Shown here piece after piece: positions 42,513 through 51,665 of a stretch of 64,000 bases of DNA (its first letter is position 1; each line of letters opens with the position of its first letter). The translations under genes were made by a program, and so were the position numbers. The notes below the pieces were generated by a model. That model was given only the letters and a program-made list of their open reading frames with translations, was not told the DNA's origin and searched no databases. Source of the DNA: Agrilutibacter niabensis (lineage in GTDB: Bacteria; Pseudomonadota; Gammaproteobacteria; Xanthomonadales; Xanthomonadaceae); assembly GCF_042657165.1 (NCBI RefSeq), contig NZ_JBHSNJ010000013.1, positions 372,001 to 436,000 of the forward strand, written 5' to 3'.

Positions 42513-43319
42513 TCAGCCGATGGTGATGCGCATGACCCGCCCGGGCCCGGCCCGGAGCATGGCGTGGTCCTCGTTACGGGCGAGTGCATCGAACAACGGC
42601 AGCATCGGCGCCATGGCATTGCCGCGCGCATGGCGCGCGAGCGCGCCGGTGCCTTCGCCGACGCTGCCGTCGGTGAACTCCACCTGCAACCGGGGCGCGC
42701 CGGCCCGCGGCTGCCGCGAGAGCACCAGCGCCGCACCCAGCAACCCCTGGCTCGGCGTGACCGTGGCCAGCGGGCCGATGGACTGGCTGTCGTAGGCAAC
42801 CAGCAGCACCGTGTCGCTGCCGCTGTCGAGCTGCACCAGGGCCTCCAGCAGGCCCTGGGCGAAGGTCGCATCGAAGGCGCTGATCGCGGTGGCCGGCTGC
42901 ATCGCCCCGGCGCCGATGGTCCAGTAGCCGGCCGCGGCGTTGTGCACGGAATTGTGGAAACGCGTGGGCGACACGCTGCGCGGATCGCTGGCGAGCGTGG
43001 CGCACATGTAGTCGGTGATCGCCAGGTCGCCGTGGGTGGAGGCGAATACCGATGGCAGCGCCGCGGCCTCGCGCCCCGCCGCCGCGCACGCGGCCTGTGC
43101 GACTTCCAGAGCGACCGCCACCGTTTCCGGTGCGCGGCGGCGCTCGTTCGGCGCCAGCAGTTGCGGCGACGGGCGCGCCGGTGCATCCGCTGGCAGCACG
43201 CCGTCCTGCGCGAAGGCGCGCGCGGCGTCCCAGGAGGGCAAGCCGTTCGCCCAGAAACCGATGCCTTCGAGGGTCGCGCCCAGCGCGGTGGCGGCGACGA
43301 TGTCCACGTGCGCGCTCAT
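42513..43319 (-). CDS. Ketosynthase-like chain length factor (ApeC-like, no active-site Cys)
   Basis: 268 residues, shorter than a full ketosynthase. SVFASTHGDLAITDYMCATLASD and SPTRFHNSVHNAAAGYWTIGAG align with the beta-ketoacyl synthase N-terminal (Ketoacyl-synt_2) family, but where an active Cys would be expected the sequence reads AAAGYWTIGAGAMQPATAISAF. In E. coli the related ApeC pairs with the ketosynthase ApeO as chain length factor. Here the gene directly follows the ketosynthase with a four-base overlap, supporting a heterodimer. Confidence 0.85.
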   Translation of the reverse strand: MSAHVDIVAATALGATLEGIGFWANGLPSWDAARAFAQDGVLPADAPARPSPQLLAPNERRRAPETVAVALEVAQAACAAAGREAAALPSVFASTHGDLAITDYMCATLASDPRSVSPTRFHNSVHNAAAGYWTIGAGAMQPATAISAFDATFAQGLLEALVQLDSGSDTVLLVAYDSQSIGPLATVTPSQGLLGAALVLSRQPRAGAPRLQVEFTDGSVGEGTGALARHARGNAMAPMLPLFDALARNEDHAMLRAGPGRVMRITIG

Positions 43320-44548
43320 GCCTTGCCGAACACCAGCGAACAGTTGTTGCCGCCGAATCCGAAGGAGTTGTTCATCGCGTAGCGGATCTCGCGCCGGGCG
43401 CTGTCGAAGCGGATCTGCGGGCCGCAGGCCGGGTCGGGCGTCGTGCTGTTGAGGATGCCCGGGAGTTCGCCGTGTTCGAGCGCGAGCAGCGCGATCACCG
43501 ATTCGACGATGCCGGCCGCGCCCAGCGTATGCCCGGTCCAGCCCTTGGTGGAGCTGGCGTGCAGCGATTCGGGGAACAACGCCGATACCGCCAGCGCCTC
43601 GACCGCATCGTTGGCCGGCGTCGCGGTCCCATGCAGGTTGAGGTAGTCGATGGCGTCGGGCCCGATATCCGCGCGCGCCAACGCGTCGCGCATGGCGAGC
43701 TGGGCGCCCAGGCCCTGCGGATGCGGCGCCGACATGTGGTGGGCGTCGCTGGATTCGCCGTAGCCGCGCAGCTGCAGGCCGGCGTCGTCCGCCGTGGCGC
43801 GTTCGACCAGCGCAAAGCCGCCGGCTTCGCCCAGCGACAGTCCCACCCGCGTCGCATCGAACGGCCGGCACGGCTCGGGGGACACCAGTTGCAGCGAGTT
43901 GAATCCGAACAGCACGCTGCCGCACAGCGTGTCGACGCCGCCGACCAGGGCGGCGTCGCACACGCCCGCCGCGATCAGCCGCGCCGCCTGCGCGAAGACC
44001 TTGGCGCTGGACGAGCAGGCGGTGGCGACGGTGACGCACGGGCCCCGCAGGCCGGTGGCGGCCTGGACGAAGCCGCCCAGCGAATGCGGCGTATGCACCA
44101 TCGGGCGCTGCAGGTCGGCGGGAAAACCGCCAGCGGGCTCCAGCCGCGCATAGCCTTCTTCGGTGGCGGCGATGCTGGCGGTGGAGGTGCCGATGATGAC
44201 GGCGACGCGCCCGGCGCCATGGCGCGCGACCGCATCGGCGACGGCGTCACGCAGGCCGTCGTGTTGCAGCGCCAGCCAGGCGAGCCGGTTGTTGCGGCAC
44301 TCCCATTCAGCCAGTTCAGCCGGAAGCGCGGCGTCCTCGAGGCCCTCGACGCGGCCGATCCAGCAATCCAGGGGTTCCTCTCCGGGCGCGAGCACCGGCA
44401 GGTCGTTGTGGCGCAGGCCGCCGCGGCGTTCACGCAGCGCACGGAGCTGGGCGTCGCGGCCACGGCCAAGCGCCGTGGTGGCGGTGTACGCGCGAATCGC
44501 CAGCGGCGCCATCGGCGACGGGCGGACATGCGACGACATCGGCGACAC
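43316..44548 (-). CDS. Beta-ketoacyl-ACP synthase of the aryl polyene locus
   Basis: 410 residues. Catalytic Cys178 in VTVATACSSSAKVFAQAARL, His in NLHGTATPANDAVEALA and His in TKGWTGHTLGAAGIVES, plus NNSFGFGGNNCSLVF: a complete FabF-type condensing enzyme. It would extend the aryl-primed chain with malonyl-ACP. ATGs at 44548 and 44539 are both possible; the fold begins near MAPLAIRAYTATTALG. It is the first gene of the minus-strand run ketosynthase, chain length factor, glycosyltransferase, flavoprotein. Confidence 0.93.
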   Translation of the reverse strand: MSPMSSHVRPSPMAPLAIRAYTATTALGRGRDAQLRALRERRGGLRHNDLPVLAPGEEPLDCWIGRVEGLEDAALPAELAEWECRNNRLAWLALQHDGLRDAVADAVARHGAGRVAVIIGTSTASIAATEEGYARLEPAGGFPADLQRPMVHTPHSLGGFVQAATGLRGPCVTVATACSSSAKVFAQAARLIAAGVCDAALVGGVDTLCGSVLFGFNSLQLVSPEPCRPFDATRVGLSLGEAGGFALVERATADDAGLQLRGYGESSDAHHMSAPHPQGLGAQLAMRDALARADIGPDAIDYLNLHGTATPANDAVEALAVSALFPESLHASSTKGWTGHTLGAAGIVESVIALLALEHGELPGILNSTTPDPACGPQIRFDSARREIRYAMNNSFGFGGNNCSLVFGKA

Positions 44549-44652
44549 GCATTACTCCTGTGTGACAGGCGCCGGAGTATAGCCAGCGGCCGTCTGCGCC
44601 ATGCGCACGGCCGCGTCGCCGATTTATGCTTGCGTCACGGGCCCCCACCCGG

Positions 44653-45357
44653 ATGCGTCCCCGAATCCAGCCTGTGAACAGCCGCCTCGCCCACCGTTTT
44701 TCGCTCGCGATCGACCGCGACGTGCTGCATTCCGGCGCGGTCGCGCTGTCGGCCTGCGCGCTGAGCGCCGGGCTGGTGTACGTGGGCTACTTCGTCCATG
44801 TCTGCCGCGTGGCCCGGCGCGCGCCGTGCGAACCCACCCGTGGCGAGTGCGTCCTCCTGTTCGGCAAGAACGCGCCGCGCGGCCGCATCGACCGCGACTT
44901 CGCCGCGCGCCTGGATCGCGCGATGTCGCTTTGGCAACACAGCCCGCCACGCAGCCTGGTGCTTCTGGGCGGCGGCAAGCAGGGCGAACGCAGCGAGGCT
45001 GAAGTCGCTCGCGACGCGCTGCACGCGCGCGGCTTCGCCCGTGATGTTCCGGTGCGAATGGAAGCACAGTCGCGCGACACCCTGCAGAACCTGCGCAACG
45101 CCCGCATGCTGCTGGGCGAAGGCATGCGCATGCGCGTCACCCTGCTCAGCAACCGTTACCACCTGGCGCGCTGTGCGCTGTTCGCGCGGCAGCTGGGCTT
45201 CGACTGGGAACTGTGCGCGGCCGAACCGAGGCTGCGCCTGGGTCCACGCATGTTGTGGCGCCTGGCCGGGGAGGCGGCGTATGTCTGCTGGGCGGACCTG
45301 GGTACGCGCTGGGCGCGGCTGATCGGCCATCGGCGCATGCTGGAGCGCGTGACCTGA
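44653..45357 (+). CDS. YdcF-like (DUF218/SanA) membrane-anchored protein
   Basis: 234 residues. N-terminal anchor helix (GAVALSACALSAGLVYVGYFV), then the DUF218 fold: CVLLFGKNAP, SLVLLGGGKQGERSEAEVARDALHARG, MEAQSRDTLQNLRNARMLL and VTLLSNRYHLARCALFARQLG. This family includes ElyC, SanA and YdcF, linked to envelope integrity. An ATG at 44626 adds nine residues; the one at 44653 is preferred because TTTATGCT around 44623-44630 could be a -10 box. Divergent from the ketosynthase. Confidence 0.84.
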   Translation: MRPRIQPVNSRLAHRFSLAIDRDVLHSGAVALSACALSAGLVYVGYFVHVCRVARRAPCEPTRGECVLLFGKNAPRGRIDRDFAARLDRAMSLWQHSPPRSLVLLGGGKQGERSEAEVARDALHARGFARDVPVRMEAQSRDTLQNLRNARMLLGEGMRMRVTLLSNRYHLARCALFARQLGFDWELCAAEPRLRLGPRMLWRLAGEAAYVCWADLGTRWARLIGHRRMLERVT

Positions 45358-45358
45358 T

Positions 45359-45388
45359 AAAAAAGATGGCGGCCCTGGGGCCGCCATC
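45359..45388 (-). terminator. Intrinsic terminator for the DUF885 peptidase gene
   Basis: GATGGCGGCC and GGCCGCCATC form a perfect 10-base stem with a four-base loop, followed on the minus strand by a T6 tract (45364-45359). It sits 26 bases after the stop of the minus-strand peptidase gene and directly after the stop of the convergent YdcF-like gene. Confidence 0.88.
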
Positions 45389-45414
45389 CGGTTGTCGCGG
45401 GCGATGGTGCCGCC

Positions 45415-47211
45415 TTATTGCTTCTTCTGCGCCGGCACGAATTCCTCGCGCACCGCCTTGGCCAGCAGCGCCGGCGGCAGCAGGCCCTGGTCGAGCAGGA
45501 AGTCGTTGAACGCCTTGCGGTCGAACCTGTCGCCCAGCGCGATTTCGGTCTCCGCGCGCAGCTGCATGATCCGGGTGTAGCCGTAGAAGTAGCTGCCGGC
45601 CTGGCCCGGCGAGTTCACCGAGTAGCGGTCGATTTCCTGGCGCGCCATCGCCCTGGAGTAGCCGACCTCCTCGGTGAGCACCCGGAACGCGGTGTCGCGA
45701 TCGGTGAGGCCGAGGTTGATCATAGGATCGAGCATCGCGCGCGCCGCGCGCAGCAGGCGGAACTGCAGCGCGATCAGCTGGCCTTCGAGCGGCTCGTACG
45801 GAACCATCTCCGCTTCCGCGTACAGCGCCCAGCCTTCGACGTTGACCGAATTGAACGCATAGAGCGTGCGTGCCAGCGACACGCCGCGCTCGACCATGGC
45901 GGTGAACTGCAGCTCGTGGCCCGGGCGGCCTTCATGCGCGGTCAGCGTCCACGCGCCCGCCGGGTAGTTGAAGTCGTCGTACGGGCCGTCCGCGCCGGCG
46001 TTGGGATTGCCCAGCGGCAGCACGAACGTGCCCTGCTGGCCGGTATTGCCGACCAGCGGCGCGGGCAGGAAATGCGGCGCGGACTGCGCGGCGTTCTCGG
46101 CCGGCGTGCCCAGGCGCATCTGCATCGGGCGCTGCGGCAGCGACACCACCTTGTTCGCCGCGATCAGGCGATCGAGTTCGGGCATCACCACGTTGCGGTA
46201 GTGCGGCTCGACCTGGTCGTCCTTGAACTGCGGGTACTTGAGCTCCTTGATGACGCCGATGTAGTCGGTCGACTTCAGGCCCTTGGCCTTCGCCACCAGC
46301 GGCGCGAGCTGCTGCATGGCGTTGCGGGTTTCCATGAACTCCAGCTGCGCGCGCTCGATCAGGATGCGCGGATCGATATCGATGCCGTAGCCCTTCAGTG
46401 CCAGCGCGTACAGCTCATCGGGCAGCTTGTAGTCGGTGCGCGCGGTCGGCAGCACGGTCGCCTTCGACCACGCGGCGTAGTCGGCGAGCTGCTTGTCGAG
46501 GGCATCGAGCGCGGCGGCGGCTTCGCCATCGAGCTTGTACTTGGCGAACAGGTCGCGGATGCCCTGCTGGTAGGTCTTCACGTTGTCGACCGACTGCTGC
46601 ACCTCGATCTGGGTCGGCTGCAGCAGGCCCTTGTCGGCGCGCTCCTCGTAACGCTGGCGCGCCAGCGTGGTCAGCGCGGTGGAGCCGGGCGCGAGGCCCG
46701 CGTAGCGCTGCAGGCGCAGCACGGCCTTGGCGCGGCGTTCCTGCGGGGTCTGGTCCGACAGCAGCGACTTGATGCCCTGGAACACGGTCTGGCCCGCGTC
46801 GAGCCACGGCCGCGTCAGCCGTTCGTTGACTGCACTGGCCTCGATCTGGTCGTCGGCGGCCTGCAGCAGGATCGCGATGTCCTGCTTCACGTTCGCATCG
46901 GTTTCCTTCGCCGACTTCGCGACGATTTCGGCCCTGGCCTTCGCGGTGGCGTCGCGATAGCGCTTGGCGTAGCCGGGTCCGAAGTCGAACACCTGGTCGT
47001 CGAAGCCCGGCACGCCGAAGAACGAGACCTGCTCCGGCTGGAACGGCGCCTGCGCGAGGATCAGGAGCTGGGTGTACTCGTTGCTCTTGGCGACCCACGC
47101 GGGTGCGGCCGGCCGGGCTGGCGCGGATGCTGCGGGAGCCGCGCCCTGCGCGAACGTGGTGGACGGCGCCAACAGCGCCAGTGAAATCGCAAGAACGAGC
47201 GGCTTGGACAT
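45415..47211 (-). CDS. Secreted DUF885-family peptidase
   Basis: 598 residues. Signal peptide (MSKPLVLAISLALLAPSTTFA), an Ala/Pro linker and a helical DUF885 domain. The family's putative zinc site is AHEGRPGHELQF with the downstream YAFNSVNVEGWALYAEAEM helix providing a further Glu. DUF885 proteins are M3/M32-like predicted metallopeptidases; substrate unknown. It has its own terminator and 170 bases of upstream sequence separating it from the next peptidase gene on the same strand. Confidence 0.88.
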   Translation of the reverse strand: MSKPLVLAISLALLAPSTTFAQGAAPAASAPARPAAPAWVAKSNEYTQLLILAQAPFQPEQVSFFGVPGFDDQVFDFGPGYAKRYRDATAKARAEIVAKSAKETDANVKQDIAILLQAADDQIEASAVNERLTRPWLDAGQTVFQGIKSLLSDQTPQERRAKAVLRLQRYAGLAPGSTALTTLARQRYEERADKGLLQPTQIEVQQSVDNVKTYQQGIRDLFAKYKLDGEAAAALDALDKQLADYAAWSKATVLPTARTDYKLPDELYALALKGYGIDIDPRILIERAQLEFMETRNAMQQLAPLVAKAKGLKSTDYIGVIKELKYPQFKDDQVEPHYRNVVMPELDRLIAANKVVSLPQRPMQMRLGTPAENAAQSAPHFLPAPLVGNTGQQGTFVLPLGNPNAGADGPYDDFNYPAGAWTLTAHEGRPGHELQFTAMVERGVSLARTLYAFNSVNVEGWALYAEAEMVPYEPLEGQLIALQFRLLRAARAMLDPMINLGLTDRDTAFRVLTEEVGYSRAMARQEIDRYSVNSPGQAGSYFYGYTRIMQLRAETEIALGDRFDRKAFNDFLLDQGLLPPALLAKAVREEFVPAQKKQ

Positions 47212-47381
47212 GGGGCACCCCGGTGGAAAGACGCTGCAGCATGGCCCGCCCGCGAGGCCGGGGCTATGCGCCGAAGGTCACGGCAACACTGTCCGCCGTC
47301 GCGGATCAGGGTGGGCGAGCAGCCCCATGTCGTGGGGCGAATGTCCGGCGGAGTTGGTCCACCGGACAGCACCGCAGAACG

Positions 47382-49721
47382 TTACGGCAACGGCTTCAGG
47401 CAACGCGCGAGGAACGCCTCGCTGGTTCGCAGCCGGTGCAGCAGGTCCGTGCCCTTCAGGCCGTGCTTGGCGCCGGGGTAGGTCATCAGTTCGAACGGCT
47501 GCCCGCGCTTCTGTAGTGCCGCCATCAGTGCCGTCGAGTTGGAGAACAGCACGTTGTCGTCGGCCATGCCGTGCACCAGCAGCAGCTTCGACTTGAGGCC
47601 GTCGATGTGCTGCAGCACGCGCCCGTCGCGGTAGCCGTCGACGTTGGCGGCCGGCAGGTCCATGTAGCGCTCGGTGTAGTGGGTGTCGTACAGCCCCCAG
47701 TCGGTGACCGGCGCGCCGGCGATGCCGCAGGCGTACTGGTCGCTGGCCTTGGCCAGCAGCATCAGCGTCATGTAGCCACCGTTGGACCAGCCGTGCACGC
47801 CGATGCGCGCGCCGTCGACCCAGGACTGCGACTTCAGCCACTTGATGCCTTCGAGCTGGTCGGCGACCTCGACCGTGCCTTGCCGGCCGTACAGCGCGCC
47901 ACCGAACGCCGCGCCGCGCCGCGGGGTGCCGCGGTTGTCGAGCGAGAACACCACGTACCCCTGCTGCGCGAGGTACTGGTTGAACCAGTGGTCGCCGCGG
48001 CCGGGCCAGCTGCGGGTGACGGTCTGCGATGCGGGGCCACCGTACACGAAGACGACGACCGGATACTTCTTCGACGGGTCGAAACCCGCCGGCTTGATCA
48101 CGCTGTAATGCACTGGGGTCGTGCCGTCGGCGGCCGTGAGGGTGCCGAACTCGAGCGGCAGCTGCGCCGCCTTGTACTTCGCGTACGGATGCGTCGGGCT
48201 GTCGATGTTGTTGTCGAGCAGGGTGGCGACCAGCGTGCCGTCATTGCGGAACAGCTGCAGTTGCGGCGGCGTGGCTGGATCGGACCAGTTGTCGACGTAC
48301 ACGCTGGCGTTGCCGGCGAACGTCGCCTTGTGGGTGCCATCGGGCTTCGAAAGGCGCTCGATCGCGCCGCCCTGCAGCGGCACGCGGTACACCTGCACGT
48401 CCAGCGGCGAATCCTTGCCCGCACTGAAGTAGACGAAGCCGGCGGCCTCGTCGACCGCGAGCGCCGCATCGACCGGCCAGTCGCCGGAGGTCAGCGCGGT
48501 CGCATGCCCCTTCGCGTCGACCAGGTACAGGTGCTCGAAGCCGCTGCGTTCCGACGACCACAGCAGGCGTCCATCCTTGAGGAAACGCAGGTTGTTGTGC
48601 AGCGGCACCCAGGTCTTGCTGGTTTCGCTGATCAGCGTGCGCTGCTTCCCGGAAACCAGGTCCGCTTCGATCAGTTCCAGGAGCTTCTGGTTGCGCGACT
48701 GGCGCTGGAAGGTGAGGTGCTGCGGATCGCGCCAGTCCACGCGGGCGAGGTAGATGTCCGGATTCGTGCCCAGGTCGATGGCGCGGATCGCCGCCGGGTC
48801 CATGCGCGTCTGCAGGCGTACGTTGGCGGGGCCGTCCTTCGTGTCGATCGCATGCCCGGTGGCAGCGATGGGCTTGCCGAGCGAAGCGACGTCGGCAACG
48901 TGAAGGGTGACCAGCACGTTCTTGTCGCCGGCCGCCGGATAGCGCTGTTCGACCACTTCGGTGCGGTCCGGATACACCTCGTAGCGCTTCTGCACCGGCA
49001 CCGGCGATTCGTCGATGCGCGCGAAGGCGATGGCGGAATCGTCCGGCGCCCACCAGTAGCCGGTGTGGCGATCCATTTCCTCGTCGGCGACGAACTCGGC
49101 GATGCCGTTGCCGATGGTGTCGCTGCCGTCGCGCGTCAACTGCACCTGCCTCCCTGTGGCGAGGTCGATCACCCACAGGTTGCGGTCGCGGATGAAGCTG
49201 ACGAAGCCGCCCTTGGGCGAGATCTTCGGGTCGGTGGCGAAGCCTTCGCCGTTGGTGAGCCTGCGCACCGCGTCCTTGCCCGACTTGTTCAGGTCGTACA
49301 GATACAGCTCGCCGCCGAGCGGGAACAGCAGCGTCCTGCCATCGGGCGACCACTGGTACTCGATGATGCCGCTGAGGGAGGCCGTGCGCGCGCGTTCGCG
49401 GCGCGCCTTTTCCGCATCGCTGAGCACTTCCTCGCCCGGCAGCACCACGTTGCTGTCGACCAGCAACTCGGTTTTGCCACTCGCGACGTCGTACGCCCAC
49501 AGGTCGAGGCGGTTCTTGTTGTCCGCCTTGCCGCGCAGGAAGGTCACGCGGCTGCCATCGGGCGCGATCGCGGGTTTCTCCAGGCTCGGGCCGGACAGCG
49601 GGGCATCGCCGGCGATGGCTTCGAGGGTCAGCCTGCTGGCCTGGGCGGTGGTCTGGGCTTGGGAGTGGGGTGTGGCGCTCATGGCGACTGTGACGGCGGC
49701 AAAAAAGGCGAACCAGCGCAT
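47382..49721 (-). CDS. Periplasmic S9-family dipeptidyl peptidase (DPP-IV-like)
   Basis: 779 residues. Signal peptide (MRWFAFFAAVTVAMSATPHSQA), a DPP-IV-type beta-propeller of about 450 residues with GYWWAPDDSAIAFARIDESPV (containing the Glu-rich substrate-binding helix VADEEMDRHTG) and a C-terminal alpha/beta hydrolase. Catalytic triad: Ser in IGVHGWSNGGYMTLM, Asp in HGMADDNVLF, His in PGAKHGLKG. The nucleophile motif is GWSNGG rather than the usual GWSYGG. The start at 49721 excludes an upstream arginine-rich stretch. Confidence 0.93.
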   Translation of the reverse strand: MRWFAFFAAVTVAMSATPHSQAQTTAQASRLTLEAIAGDAPLSGPSLEKPAIAPDGSRVTFLRGKADNKNRLDLWAYDVASGKTELLVDSNVVLPGEEVLSDAEKARRERARTASLSGIIEYQWSPDGRTLLFPLGGELYLYDLNKSGKDAVRRLTNGEGFATDPKISPKGGFVSFIRDRNLWVIDLATGRQVQLTRDGSDTIGNGIAEFVADEEMDRHTGYWWAPDDSAIAFARIDESPVPVQKRYEVYPDRTEVVEQRYPAAGDKNVLVTLHVADVASLGKPIAATGHAIDTKDGPANVRLQTRMDPAAIRAIDLGTNPDIYLARVDWRDPQHLTFQRQSRNQKLLELIEADLVSGKQRTLISETSKTWVPLHNNLRFLKDGRLLWSSERSGFEHLYLVDAKGHATALTSGDWPVDAALAVDEAAGFVYFSAGKDSPLDVQVYRVPLQGGAIERLSKPDGTHKATFAGNASVYVDNWSDPATPPQLQLFRNDGTLVATLLDNNIDSPTHPYAKYKAAQLPLEFGTLTAADGTTPVHYSVIKPAGFDPSKKYPVVVFVYGGPASQTVTRSWPGRGDHWFNQYLAQQGYVVFSLDNRGTPRRGAAFGGALYGRQGTVEVADQLEGIKWLKSQSWVDGARIGVHGWSNGGYMTLMLLAKASDQYACGIAGAPVTDWGLYDTHYTERYMDLPAANVDGYRDGRVLQHIDGLKSKLLLVHGMADDNVLFSNSTALMAALQKRGQPFELMTYPGAKHGLKGTDLLHRLRTSEAFLARCLKPLP

Positions 49722-49891
49722 GCGTGCGTGTTCCGTGAGTGGGTAGGATGCGGAGGCCGAGCGTAGCAGCGCCCGCCGAAAATTGAGTGCGGCCGTCCCA
49801 TCCGCGCCGCGCGCGCGGCTGATGGCGGCAAATTGCGGGTTGTTGGCTTCATGGCGAACAGTCCCTCGCACGACTCAACGAGGACTCCCCC

Positions 49892-50941
49892 ATGCAATGG
49901 ATGATCTATGGCGCCAACGGCTACACCGGCCGCCTGATCGCCGCCGAAGCGGTCAAACGCGGCCTGCAGCCGGTGCTGGCCGGCCGCAACGAAGCGGCGC
50001 TGCGCGCGCTGGCCGACGAACTGGGCCTGCGCTGGCGCATGTTCACGCTCGACCTGCCCGGCGCGGTCGAGGAAGGCCTGCGCGGGATCGGCCTGGTGCT
50101 GCACTGCGCCGGTCCGTTCTCCGCCACCAGCGCGCCGATGCTGGAAGGCTGCCTCGCCAACCGCACCCACTACCTCGACATCACCGGCGAGATCGACGTC
50201 TTCGCGCATTGCCACGCGCAGCACGCGCGCGCGCAGGAAGCGGGCATCGTGGTCGCGCCGGGCGTCGGCTTCGACGTGGTGCCCAGCGATTGCCTCGCCG
50301 CGCAGCTGCACCGCGAACTGCCGCAGGCGACCTCGCTGGTGCTGGGTTTCGAAGGCGGTGGCGGTTTCAGCCCGGGCACGGCCAAGACCAGCGTCGAGGG
50401 CCTGGGCAGCGGTGGCCGCGTGCGCGAGCAGGGCGAGCTCAGGCGCGTGCCGCTGGCGTGGAAGACGCGCACCTTCACCCGCGATGGCAAGGACCGGATG
50501 GCGATGACGATCCCGTGGGGCGACGTGTACACCGCGTTCGTCAGCACCGGCATCCCGAACATCGAGGTCTACACCACCGCGCCGCCGAAGACGATCGCGC
50601 GCCTGCGCCGCCTTCGCCTGCTCGGTCCGCTGCTGCGCACGCAGTTCATGCAGCGTTGGCTCAAGCGTCGTGTCGAACGCAGCGTGAAAGGCCCCGATGC
50701 GCAGACCCGCGACAACACCCAGGCCTACTTCTGGGGCGAGGTGCGCGGCGGAGGACAGGCGCAGGTGCGCCGCATGGTCACACCCAACGGCTATGCGCTG
50801 ACCGTGAGCGCGTCGCTGGGCATCGTCGAGGCCTTCCTCACCCAGGACGCGCCGCCGCCGGGTTACTACACGCCGTCGCAGCTGATGGGCGCGGATTACG
50901 TGCTGGAACTGCCGGGCGTGGCGATCGATGGTCCAACCTGA
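49892..50941 (+). CDS. Saccharopine dehydrogenase-like oxidoreductase
   Basis: 349 residues. An N-terminal Rossmann fold (MIYGANGYTGRLIAAEAVKRG) with PVLAGRNEAALRALADELG, then GLVLHCAGPFSATSAPMLEGCLANRTHYLDITGE and a second domain. It resembles the NAD(P)-binding saccharopine dehydrogenase/trans-acting enoyl reductase family, where the natural substrate of bacterial members is usually unknown. It is divergent from the DPP-IV-like gene and alone, with ACGAGGA before the ATG. Confidence 0.86.
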   Translation: MQWMIYGANGYTGRLIAAEAVKRGLQPVLAGRNEAALRALADELGLRWRMFTLDLPGAVEEGLRGIGLVLHCAGPFSATSAPMLEGCLANRTHYLDITGEIDVFAHCHAQHARAQEAGIVVAPGVGFDVVPSDCLAAQLHRELPQATSLVLGFEGGGGFSPGTAKTSVEGLGSGGRVREQGELRRVPLAWKTRTFTRDGKDRMAMTIPWGDVYTAFVSTGIPNIEVYTTAPPKTIARLRRLRLLGPLLRTQFMQRWLKRRVERSVKGPDAQTRDNTQAYFWGEVRGGGQAQVRRMVTPNGYALTVSASLGIVEAFLTQDAPPPGYYTPSQLMGADYVLELPGVAIDGPT

Positions 50942-51019
50942 GGGAATGCGTCGCCGCCGACTTGGCAGGGTCACCGCTGGCCGCTACCCTGCCGCCTCCC
51001 TCGAGATCCCCGCCTTCCG

Positions 51020-51658
51020 ATGTCCGACGTCCGCTCCGATGCCCGCCTGAACCCGCTGCCCGCGCTGATCTTCTCCTCGCGTTGGCTGCAGCTGCCGCTG
51101 TACCTGGGCCTGATCGTCGCGCAGGGCGTGTACGTGTTCCTGTTCGGCAAGGAGCTGTGGCACCTCATCCACGAGACGCCCAAGCTCAGCGAGCAGGACA
51201 TCATGCTGATCGTGCTGGGCCTGATCGACGTGGTGATGATTTCCAACCTGCTGATGATGGTGATCGTCGGCGGCTACGAGACCTTCGTCTCGCGCCTGCG
51301 CCTGGAAGGCCATCCGGACCAGCCCGAGTGGCTGAGCCACGTCAACGCCAGCGTGCTGAAGGTGAAGCTCGCGATGGCGATCATCGGCATTTCCTCGATC
51401 CACCTGCTCAAGAGCTTCATCGAGGTGGGCATGGTCGGCGGGCTGCCGCTGTGCAGTTCGGCCGAGGGCATCGCCGCGTCCCAGGCGATGGCGGCGGCGG
51501 CCAAGAACCTCAAGGCCTGCACCTCCGTCACCGCCGCTGGCGTGATGTGGCAGACCATCATCCATGGCCTGTTCATCGTCTCGGCGATCGGCATCGCCTA
51601 CACCGACAAGCTGATGACCGGCACGACCAGCAGGCGCGAGCACGCGCACGCCCACTGA
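51020..51658 (+). CDS. YqhA-like (UPF0114/TIGR00645) membrane protein
   Basis: 212 residues with about four membrane helices (LPLYLGLIVAQGVYVFLFGKEL; IMLIVLGLIDVVMISNLLMMVIVGGYE; LAMAIIGISSIHLLKSFIEVG; IIHGLFIVSAIGIAYTDKLM). The order LIDVVMISNLLMMVIVGGYETFVSRL and AMAIIGISSIHLLKSF is characteristic of the TIGR00645 family. Residues near position 140-175 (PLCSSAEGIAASQAM...CTSVTAAG) form an insert with two cysteines. C-terminus is His-rich. Function unknown. Confidence 0.92.
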   Translation: MSDVRSDARLNPLPALIFSSRWLQLPLYLGLIVAQGVYVFLFGKELWHLIHETPKLSEQDIMLIVLGLIDVVMISNLLMMVIVGGYETFVSRLRLEGHPDQPEWLSHVNASVLKVKLAMAIIGISSIHLLKSFIEVGMVGGLPLCSSAEGIAASQAMAAAAKNLKACTSVTAAGVMWQTIIHGLFIVSAIGIAYTDKLMTGTTSRREHAHAH

Positions 51659-51665
51659 CGTCGTT

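Noticed and set aside
47571..49766. Long open frame (about 730 codons) antisense to the DPP-IV-like peptidase gene
   Set aside because: No start signal or motif, and the opposite strand encodes a complete enzyme with all catalytic residues.
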